A stretch of 64,000 nucleotides of DNA, taken from CAZBBC01 sp964489835 (GTDB lineage Bacteria; Calditrichota; Calditrichia; JAJRVZ01). The stretch is taken from contig CAZBBC010000011.1 of assembly GCA_964489835.1 (NCBI GenBank), positions 9,074 through 73,073 on the forward strand, in the 5' to 3' direction. The position numbers and the translations under genes are program-made. Numbering within the stretch: the stretch's first letter is position 1; the number at the start of each line of letters is the position of its first letter. The notes beneath the pieces are model-generated. The model made no database searches, had not been told where the DNA came from, and saw nothing but the letters and a program-made list of their open reading frames with translations. Shown piece by piece: positions 9,189 through 17,300 of the stretch.

Positions 9189-10952
9189 TCAATTTGTTTT
9201 GAGTGACAGACCTAATTCGTTTAATTGAGCCTCCGATACTTCCGAAGGAGAACCATCCATCAGAGACAGGGCTGAGGTTGTTTTTGGAAAGGCGATGACA
9301 TCTCTGATCGATGTCGCCTTTGCCAAGATCATTGCCAGGCGATCAAATCCAAAAGCAATTCCACCATGGGGGGGAGCACCGTATTCCATAGCGGTCAATA
9401 AAAAACCGAATTTGCTCTCAGCCTCCTCATTTGATATACCGAGCATTTTAAATACTCGCTGCTGAAGTTCTTTTTTATGAATACGGATACTTCCGCCCGC
9501 AATTTCATTGCCATTTATTACCAGATCATACGCTTTTGCTTTCACGTTTTCAGGATCATTTTCCAGAAAATCAATATCTTCAGATTTTGGACTGGTAAAT
9601 GGGTGATGCCTTGCAATATACCTGTTCTGCTCCTGATTAAACTCCAACAGAGGAAAATCAACGACCCATAAAAAACTGTCCCGGTTTTTATCAATCATTT
9701 TTAGATAGTCACCAAGATAAATTCGCAATTCACCCAGCACAGACAAAGTTACCTCTCTCTCGCCGGCAACAACAAAAATTATATCATTATCAGCCGCCTT
9801 TGTTATTTTAATCGTATCTTCAATCTCAGACTGCGATAAAAATTTTACCACGGGGCCGTCAAGCTGTGATGCCCTGTATTTAAACCATATCAATCCGGGT
9901 GCACCTAAAGTTTTTACATATTCGGTTATTTTATCGATCTGTTTTCTGGAAAATTTATCTGCCTCATGGACACATAACCCGGCAATTATCCCTTCATTTT
10001 CGATAACATTGGAAAAAGCTCTAAATTGAGTCTCTTTATAAATATCAGTCAAATGACTGATATTCAGTTTAAAACGAAGGTCCGGCTTATCTGTGCCATA
10101 GTCTGTCATGGCTTGATCATATGTCATCCTGGGGAAATTACCATTGATCTTTATACCTTTAATTTTTTCATATACGGCTTTAACAAGACCTTCAGCAACA
10201 TCCATCACATTTGATTCATTGACAAACGACATTTCGATATCAATCTGGGTAAATTCGGGCTGGCGGTCTCTTCTCAGATCCTCATCCCGAAAACATTTTA
10301 CAATTTGACAGTAGCGGTCAAAACCACCAACCATTAATATCTGTTTATATGTTTGCGGCGACTGCGGTAAGGCATAAAATTTTCCCTTATAATTCCGGCT
10401 TGGAACTAAAAAATCTCTGGCACCTTCGGGTGTACTCTTCATCAAAACAGGTGTTTCGATTTCTACAAAATCATTATCATAAAGATAATCACGTACAATT
10501 TTGTACAGATGATTTCGAAGTAATATATTATTTTTATTCTCTGACCTTCTAAGATCAAGATAACGGTACTGTAATTTTAATTCTTCATTTACTTCAATTT
10601 CGTCGAGGATTTCGAATGGCGGGGTTTTCGCACTGTTGAGAATAGTTAATTCCTCAGCGACAATTTCAATATCTCCGGTTGTTTTATCCTTATTCATCAT
10701 TCCAGCCGGTCTCAGCCGGACTTTTCCCTTCACTGAAATAACATATTCAGATCTCAGGATAGTCGCCTCTTTATGTAATAACTTATTTTGATCAGGATTG
10801 AAAACAATTTGAGTGATACCATACCGGTCACGAAGATCAATGAACAATAATCCCCCATGATCACGCCAGCTATTCACCCATCCGGATAAGCGAACGATGC
10901 TACCTTCGTGCTCAGATCTCAGTTCACCGCAAGTATGTGTGCGATATTCCAT
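9189..10952 (-). CDS. aspS: Aspartyl-tRNA synthetase
   Basis: Class IIb aminoacyl-tRNA synthetase that charges tRNA-Asp. The 587 residues match the long bacterial form: an OB-fold anticodon-binding domain (GWVNSWRDHGGLLFIDLRDR near the N-terminus), motif 2 FRDEDLRRDRQPEFTQID, an inserted GAD-like domain around residues 280-410, and motif 3 APPHGGIAFGFDRLAM near the C-terminus. It stands alone on the minus strand with about 250 bases on its downstream side. The genomic insert length and end are normal. Whether it is discriminating or also makes Asp-tRNA-Asn cannot be judged here. Confidence 0.97.
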   Translation of the reverse strand: MEYRTHTCGELRSEHEGSIVRLSGWVNSWRDHGGLLFIDLRDRYGITQIVFNPDQNKLLHKEATILRSEYVISVKGKVRLRPAGMMNKDKTTGDIEIVAEELTILNSAKTPPFEILDEIEVNEELKLQYRYLDLRRSENKNNILLRNHLYKIVRDYLYDNDFVEIETPVLMKSTPEGARDFLVPSRNYKGKFYALPQSPQTYKQILMVGGFDRYCQIVKCFRDEDLRRDRQPEFTQIDIEMSFVNESNVMDVAEGLVKAVYEKIKGIKINGNFPRMTYDQAMTDYGTDKPDLRFKLNISHLTDIYKETQFRAFSNVIENEGIIAGLCVHEADKFSRKQIDKITEYVKTLGAPGLIWFKYRASQLDGPVVKFLSQSEIEDTIKITKAADNDIIFVVAGEREVTLSVLGELRIYLGDYLKMIDKNRDSFLWVVDFPLLEFNQEQNRYIARHHPFTSPKSEDIDFLENDPENVKAKAYDLVINGNEIAGGSIRIHKKELQQRVFKMLGISNEEAESKFGFLLTAMEYGAPPHGGIAFGFDRLAMILAKATSIRDVIAFPKTTSALSLMDGSPSEVSEAQLNELGLSLKTN

Positions 10953-11010
10953 TTAGTTTCTCTTTTAAATTTTAAAATTACTCAATTTACCGATAAAATC
11001 ATACAGAAAT

Positions 11011-11038
11011 AAAAAAAGCCACCTTTCAGTGGCTTTTA
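11011..11038 (-). terminator. Rho-independent terminator after the AgmX-like gene
   Basis: A clean stem, AAAAGCCAC paired with GTGGCTTTT around a 6-base loop, followed on the minus strand by a T-run. It lies about 18 bases beyond the AgmX-like stop codon and marks the end of the TPR/ExbB/ExbD cassette. The A/T symmetry means it could also act on the plus strand. Confidence 0.85.
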
Positions 11039-11055
11039 TAAGATATTTATCCTAC

Positions 11056-12150
11056 TTATCCAAAGATGTATTTCTGTCTGACTGTCACATCTCCTTCTTT
11101 TTGATCGATGGGTGCAAAACGCCATCCTCTGGTCCGACTGGAAATACAATTTTCAACATTTTTATTACGCAGAGAGGATCTGACGATTCGAACCGCTTTC
11201 ACCCGGCCATTGAATCCAACCGTAAATTCAACCTGTATATCTCCTTTCAAATTAGGATTCAATTTTGCCTCTTTCTTATAGCAATATTCGATCGCATCAT
11301 TATGACTATTGATCACGCGCGATAATTCTTCACCACTCCTGTTCGCGGCTTTTGATCCTTTACCGCTGACACTTGCAGCATCGAGCGCCATATTGATAGA
11401 TCCTTTTCTACCGATATTAGCGGAGCCTGCAGATCCGATTCCGGAAAGTAATTCATTGACATCAGCGCTTCCACCTACACGACCACCACCGCGACTCCCT
11501 AATCGGGATCTCTGACCGGAGGCAGTTGCTGTTGCCAAACCGCCGACACCGGAAAGAACCTCATTCAAATCTCCGGAACCCGCACCTGCATCACCAAGAA
11601 CATCGACTACGGCATCACCGGATCCGCCACCGCCGGCCGCTGAGAGCAATCCGAGTACACCTGTTCCAGCTATCTGTTGCTCCATCTGCCTTCGGGCTGC
11701 ACTTCTCTGAGCAGCGGCTGCCCTTCTTTGTGAAGCAATTTCCCTGGCAGAAGGTCCGCGTGTTTCGGCTGTCCGCCCGCGATCACGCTCGGCACGTTCA
11801 TCTTCCGGCTCTTTCTCCTCTTCACCGAATCCTTCGCCGGTATCCACCTCTTCCGCAATGGGCTCTGAAACGATCTGGGCCTGATAAAATTTATCCAAAT
11901 AATTCTGTCTCACTTTAGCTGCCAGCGCATCCTGATCATAATCGATCGCCCCCAGTATAATAGCAATTCCGTAGACAAAAACCCAAGAAACAAACATAAT
12001 AAGCATATAACGCTTATCCATGTCTTCCAGAAAATTGCGTTCAAACTCCTTGGGGAAGCCGGTTAAACGAAAAGCAGCAGCACCTCCGCCGGCTAGAGCA
12101 GGTTTTTTATCAACCGTTGGCGATTTGCTGTCCTTTTTATTTTCTTTCAT
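11056..12150 (-). CDS. AgmX/PglI-type TonB-like envelope protein
   Basis: A 364-residue bitopic inner-membrane protein expected to couple an ExbB/ExbD motor to the cell envelope. In order: a short cytoplasmic part, one transmembrane helix at about residues 48-68 (MLIMFVSWVFVYGIAIILG), an acidic and Arg/Ala-rich periplasmic linker, a Gly/Ser-rich region with an internal repeat (DLNEVLSGVG and DVNELLSGIG), and a C-terminal AgmX/PglI domain (about 280-364) with paired cysteines in EYCYKK and ENCISS and the ending GWRFAP. AgmX (GltG) is known from Myxococcus gliding; TonB-like roles in other phyla are less clear. Last gene of the cassette, followed by a terminator. Confidence 0.88.
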   Translation of the reverse strand: MKENKKDSKSPTVDKKPALAGGGAAAFRLTGFPKEFERNFLEDMDKRYMLIMFVSWVFVYGIAIILGAIDYDQDALAAKVRQNYLDKFYQAQIVSEPIAEEVDTGEGFGEEEKEPEDERAERDRGRTAETRGPSAREIASQRRAAAAQRSAARRQMEQQIAGTGVLGLLSAAGGGGSGDAVVDVLGDAGAGSGDLNEVLSGVGGLATATASGQRSRLGSRGGGRVGGSADVNELLSGIGSAGSANIGRKGSINMALDAASVSGKGSKAANRSGEELSRVINSHNDAIEYCYKKEAKLNPNLKGDIQVEFTVGFNGRVKAVRIVRSSLRNKNVENCISSRTRGWRFAPIDQKEGDVTVRQKYIFG

Positions 12151-12212
12151 ATTAATCCTTCATTCTTTTCGATTAATACATCTAAATAACAAAGTACACC
12201 CTTCACACAGGA

Positions 12213-12707
12213 TCATTCGCTCTCGATACCCTGAACTGTCAGTAAACGCATTTTATTAAACTCAGACTGACCGCAGGTGTACATTACTTTGAACAATAGT
12301 TCATAATTAATCGATTTATCACCCTGAATGATAACCTCGTGAGTAAATTCCTTACCAACTTCAACCTCCAACTGCTTTTGCTGACTCGCATATTCTTTTA
12401 ATTTCAATTCCAACAGCGGTATCATATAACCTTCCTCTGGTACATCCGCCGTATTCATCACCGGTTGTTCATTAATCATAATTACATCTTGCGCGACAGC
12501 AACATTTAGCTCTTTTTTTGGTTTAGTTTCACGCACAGAAACAGGCAGTTTAAGACTCTCACTTTGTGCTGCCAAAGCCCCTGTGGTTGAATATGATTTT
12601 AAAAGAAACAGTAGGATAATGGTCATCATATCCATCATCGAATTCATATTTAAGGTGCCTTGCATTTGTGTATTATGCTTTTTTGATTTTGAGGGTTTAA
12701 AAGCCAT
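12213..12707 (-). CDS. ExbD/TolR family motor subunit (Asp conserved)
   Basis: A 164-residue protein with one N-terminal transmembrane helix and a periplasmic domain. The helix reads NMNSMMDMMTIILLFLL; Asp26 aligns with the proton-carrying Asp of ExbD/TolR. The periplasmic part carries the family pattern (IIQGDKSINYELLFKVMYTCGQ). I take the ATG at 12707 as start: a GAAGGGG sequence lies about 9 bases upstream and the N-terminus MAFKPS parallels MAYKPS of the paralogue next door. A TTG at 12728 would overlap the upstream gene. This is the second of two tandem ExbD genes below ExbB. Confidence 0.9.
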   Translation of the reverse strand: MAFKPSKSKKHNTQMQGTLNMNSMMDMMTIILLFLLKSYSTTGALAAQSESLKLPVSVRETKPKKELNVAVAQDVIMINEQPVMNTADVPEEGYMIPLLELKLKEYASQQKQLEVEVGKEFTHEVIIQGDKSINYELLFKVMYTCGQSEFNKMRLLTVQGIESE

Positions 12708-12724
12708 TGGAGTTACCCCTTCTT

Positions 12725-13276
12725 TCAAATCATGACTTGCCCAAAATTCACTTGTGGGAATAAGGGCTGTATGTTTCCTTCGTCGTCTGTATATTTCTGA
12801 ATGACGTCCAGGATATGAATTATCACCTGGTATTCAATATCTTTGCCAGCGGTGATAATAGCAACATTCTCATCCTTAAATCCTTTTTCCTTGATCGCCT
12901 TCTTCAGCTCAATTAGTTTTTCCTTCAACATATTTAAGTCTTGTTCTCCGCTTGCCATCACTGGAACGGTCGGTCCCTCTGATTCGTCCCCTGATAATAC
13001 CGCCGAGGCAGTGGCCAAACTGATTCCGGTATTGATAACCGCAATCTTTAATCCCAGTTTTTTCTCTTTTTCTTTTTCCGGATTTTTCTCATCGGCACCC
13101 TTTCCAGCACCAGCTGAAGCAGGTGGAAGATCAATTTCGATAATGGAGAGTTTAACCATTTCCACACCGGCAAGCAACAGAGGAATGAGCACAACCATCA
13201 AATTCATGACGGGTTTGATATCCAATTCAATTTCAGCGGTTATTCCACTACGCCGCATTGAGGGTTTATATGCCAT
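12725..13276 (-). CDS. ExbD/TolR family protein with Asn replacing the key Asp
   Basis: A 183-residue ExbD-like protein, with one transmembrane helix (VMNLMVVLIPLLLAGVEM) and a periplasmic domain ending DVIQKYTDDEG...PLFPQVNFGQV. Aligned on the family segment P-x-x-D-V-M, residue 25 is Asn (codon AAT at 13202-13204) where Asp is normal. In ExbD and TolR the Asp is needed for proton-driven function, so this subunit is probably structural or regulatory, working with the adjacent Asp-containing paralogue. A Lys/Glu-rich insert follows the helix. Start ATG with GAGGAA upstream. Confidence 0.9.
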   Translation of the reverse strand: MAYKPSMRRSGITAEIELDIKPVMNLMVVLIPLLLAGVEMVKLSIIEIDLPPASAGAGKGADEKNPEKEKEKKLGLKIAVINTGISLATASAVLSGDESEGPTVPVMASGEQDLNMLKEKLIELKKAIKEKGFKDENVAIITAGKDIEYQVIIHILDVIQKYTDDEGNIQPLFPQVNFGQVMI

Positions 13277-13297
13277 GATTTTTCCTCAGATTATTTA

Positions 13298-13960
13298 TTA
13301 ACGATTTCCGGTTATTAAATTAATTAATTTAACCAGATGTTCATCCATTTCGTCAATAATTTTAGTTGTTTTATTTGTTAAAAACGTATAGACGATCAAA
13401 CTTGGAATAGCAACCATCAGTCCAAAGATTGTCGTATTCATAGCGGCAGATATACCTGCAGCCAGGAATCGAGTCTTATCCGCTTCGGGAACACCCTCTC
13501 CACCAACAGCATCAAAGGCAATGATCAAACCAAAGATCGTTCCCATAAGACCGGTTAGTGTTGCAACATTGGCAAACATCGAAAGATAGTTCGTGCGCTC
13601 TTGAAGTTTAGGAATAACTTCTAGTGTACCTTCATCGACCGCATTTTGTATCGCCCGGAAATCCAGGGCTTCACTTTCAATGGCCCGTTTCAAACCTCTC
13701 AATACGACAAATGGTAACGCTTTTTGTTTTCCTTTATCGCATAGGGCAATTGCCCGATCCATATTACCACCGGCAACAAGTTTACGGATTTCAGCCATAA
13801 ATTTATCAGCATTAATATTAGATCGAATCATTATATAATAAAACCTTTCGATCCCGATCGCAAGCGATGCCGCGGCAAAAAGAGCAATAACATACATGAA
13901 TAAGAAAGCAGGATCACCCGGTGAGAATGATCGACCAAATCCAGCTAAAAAGGCATCCAT
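13298..13960 (-). CDS. MotA/TolQ/ExbB proton channel protein
   Basis: A 220-residue inner-membrane protein with the ExbB/TolQ plan: one helix near the N-terminus (FLFMYVIALFAAASLAIGI), a cytoplasmic loop, then two long helices (around YLSMFANVATLTGLMGTIFGL and TTIFGLMVAIPSLIVYTFL). The family signatures TLTGLMGTIFGLI and AAMNTTIFGLMVAIPSL are clear. It forms the pentameric channel that encloses the ExbD helices. AGGAGG lies upstream of the ATG. Position between a small exported protein and two ExbD genes indicates one motor unit dedicated to the AgmX-like protein. Confidence 0.93.
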   Translation of the reverse strand: MDAFLAGFGRSFSPGDPAFLFMYVIALFAAASLAIGIERFYYIMIRSNINADKFMAEIRKLVAGGNMDRAIALCDKGKQKALPFVVLRGLKRAIESEALDFRAIQNAVDEGTLEVIPKLQERTNYLSMFANVATLTGLMGTIFGLIIAFDAVGGEGVPEADKTRFLAAGISAAMNTTIFGLMVAIPSLIVYTFLTNKTTKIIDEMDEHLVKLINLITGNR

Positions 13961-13982
13961 AATTTCCTCCTAATTAATGATT

Positions 13983-14324
13983 TCATCTACTTCGGTTTAC
14001 TATGTTTTTGACATCTATTTTATCATCCCGAACGGTTGCTTTCGGATCAGCAATCATAATTTTTTCACCCATACCGGTAAGTTCCGGGATATATGATCGA
14101 TCCAGATTCATCATATCAAACTCCGGTTTAATCCGGTCCGCGATGATATTGACACGCGGCTTTTCCGGCTCTATCGTTATTCTCACTGCAGCACCGGTCA
14201 AATCAACAAAATCCCCAATATCATCATCGGACACCGCTGTTGTATCGGAAACCTGTCCAAAGCCAACTGTCGAAAAGATAATGACAAAGAAAATGCCCGT
14301 CAATATGGATAAAAATCGTTTCAT
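13983..14324 (-). CDS. Small exported protein of unknown function
   Basis: A 113-residue protein with a clear signal peptide (MKRFLSILTGIFFVIIFSTV, cleavage near GFGQ). The mature part is acidic at first (SDDDIGDFVDLTG) and ends basic. It has no recognised domain, lipobox or cysteine. It is squeezed between the giant TPR gene (12 bases) and the ExbB gene (22 bases), so it is almost certainly part of the same transcript and probably a periplasmic accessory of the complex. Confidence 0.75.
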   Translation of the reverse strand: MKRFLSILTGIFFVIIFSTVGFGQVSDTTAVSDDDIGDFVDLTGAAVRITIEPEKPRVNIIADRIKPEFDMMNLDRSYIPELTGMGEKIMIADPKATVRDDKIDVKNIVNRSR

Positions 14325-14335
14325 TCGCCAATCCT

Positions 14336-17300
14336 CTACTGACTGATAGTTATTCTATTTTTATTTAAAGTGTTAAGTTTGTATAACACACCGGGATCAA
14401 TATCCAGGGCCGCCACCCGGCTTCTCTTCTCCATGGCAGCCAATATGTCAAGAGGAATAAGCTCAAAGTGTCCGTATAATTTAATACCGCCTCCGGAATG
14501 ATCTGTATCGATAACCCGCATAGAAAATGTGTTTAATCCGGGCTTGATCGAATATGAAATAAATCCGAAGTCAATAGTATCGATAACCGCAAAATTGTTG
14601 GCCTCATCATCTGTGATATACTCTTCATTCAGAAAAAAGTTAAAATCATTATCCGCAGTTATGTAAATATAACCATCAACCGGAGTTCCTTCAAGATTGA
14701 TTTTTTTCCTAAAATATACCTGGACAGTATCGCTGGTTATTGAATCAGCCAAAGACGCATCTGTCATGGCAATTGTACCAATCTCTTCTGCCACCGTATC
14801 AGTGGCAACGAGGCCCAACGTGTCCAAAGGTCCGGCGCCCATTGAGTCGACCATACCAAACGTTGTATCAAACGGCGACATCTGAGAAGTATCCGACCGC
14901 ACCGGCTTTCTTGGAAGCCATATTGCTTGGGGATTTAAACCCAAATTCACAAACTGATTATAAGAAGAGGGTACGATTCCGGCTTTTTTCCAGGTAGAAT
15001 CATCAAAGTCCTTTCTATTATATCCTGGTGTATAGGTTGTTGAGACCAACCAGGACTCATCACTCTCTATCGTAACCTTCTCTCTTTCTATCGCTCCAGC
15101 ATATACCGCTGGATCTACAGCAATCAGTTTTGCCAGGATCTTATTCGCCCATAAATTTGATATCTTATATTCTTCTTTTAACTGAAATGCATGGTCAAGA
15201 ATTTCCTGTTCGTATTCTGCAAAACTAAACGTCTGGTCCTGATGAAAGAGAAAAGCATCATCATAATTATAATTTTCGGTTGAATCAAACCTTGTTTTAT
15301 AGTGGGTCTGCCAGACCTGAGCACTATCATGAAAGACTTCATACAAATCTGTCAGCTCGACTGCGATACGGAGCAATCGGTTTTCTGTGGTTCTGATAAG
15401 ATCGTTTTCTATATTTAGATTCCTCGCCCGGTCTAAGGTATTTTTATAACTATCCATGGCAGAAATTGCCAGTGTTTTAGATATGTCGATCAATAATTGG
15501 ACATCATCCTTGATTCTCATATAGTCTTTACCTTCTGCGTTCAGTGACCCGTATTCCTGCTCAATAAGACGGCGATATCCTTTCATTTGCTTTTGATAAT
15601 CTCTCAGAGATAGAAAGGCCAACTTTTCAACTTCATCAGGTGGGATATTTGATGTCAAAAGAATCTGTCTTTTTGATTCTTCCACATATTTATTACTCAG
15701 TTTTAAATTTTCCCCTTCTGTGACATTTTTTTGATGGGCTTCGATCGTTTTTTCAACCGTGGGATTAATTAGTTTGGAAATCAATTGTGCCTGGAAAAGT
15801 ATAGCCGGGTAAACATCGGTATAGGGATTATCTGTAGCCAGGGCTTCCGTAATGTTAGATTTTGTGATTTCTGCCTCTTTATAATACAGATATGAGATTT
15901 TACTTGTCGCTTTTGCATACCATTTGCGGGCAATCTCTTTTGTTGAATCTATTTTTGTAGCCCTGGCAACGGTGCCGGCGGTATCACCAATTGCAGTATC
16001 GGGGACTGCTTCTGTTATCATCGTATCGACGGCAAATATATCCACGGAAAGTTTCTCTGCAATTATCGGAATATTTTCCATCGCTTTAATATATTCATCA
16101 ACTGCTTTATCGAATAACCCGGCCGAGGCGTCATTGATTTTCTTGTCTTCCAAAAATTTCTGGTCAGTGCTAAGGTTTGGATTTCTTTCCTGACTAAAAT
16201 ACTTATCGGCAAAAATCTCATAGACTTCAGCATTTTTATAAGCGGCCTCAAAACTACGGATAGACCCATTGGCAATAATCTTCATATCATTAGCTGAGAT
16301 ATCTTTTATCAGGTTTCTCATTCTATTTTGTTGCGTTTCAATATTACTTACCGGTTGTCTTAGCTCAACCGAATTATACTCGCTATATAACATATCAACC
16401 ATTTTATTCAGTGACTCACCGACATAGTAACGGTTTGGATCCATTCCTTTACGATTAAGACCCTCACTTTTGTTAATCGCCTTTTGATATTCTGCTTTTG
16501 CCAGAGTTAACTGGCCATCATCCTGATAATACGAACCGCGTTCATAAAAAGCCTGAACACCTCGCGGATCATCGGGGTATTTAGAGGCAAATTCCTCATA
16601 GATCCTATTTGCTTCGGTTAGGTTATCCATCTTCAAATAGAAACCGGCAGTGGCAAAATAAAAATCTGTTGAAAGCGGATTATCCGGATACGTGGCAATA
16701 TATTGCTTATTTAGGCGAATAGCATTCTGCCAATCCTCACCTTCCTTATAATAATAAGCCGCATTGTACATAGCTATTTCAGCCTCTTCCGGAATACTTG
16801 CCTGGTGGACATAAATACGTTCGTAAATTTGTGCCGCATCCGAATAGTGCTTCAATTCTTTATTATCTTCCGCTGCATTTTTCAAAGATGATATTGCATA
16901 TTTGGATTTCGGATATTTATCAGATAATAGAATATATGTATCCAGCGCTTTTTCCCACTCTTTAATTTTATCGTAGTTCCGTCCACTATTAAAAAGACCT
17001 GCCTCAGCATAGGTTGTGTCTTCCGGAGATTCAGTAAAAACGCGCCTGAATTCGTCAGCGGCATCCATAAACTGGCCTTGATCCTCATATAATTTTGCAT
17101 GGTTAAAAATTGAGGCAGCTAACCTTTTCTGAGCAAAGATTCTTTCCTCATCCGGTATTTGATCGGATCGTAATATTTGTTTGGCAATGAATTCACTATC
17201 TTCAAACTGGCCAAGGTAAAAATAGGAGTCCATAATCGAGCGGTAGGCGAGGGTTTTTTCTCTTGCCCCGGGAAAACGATTAACCAGTGTTTTAAAATAG

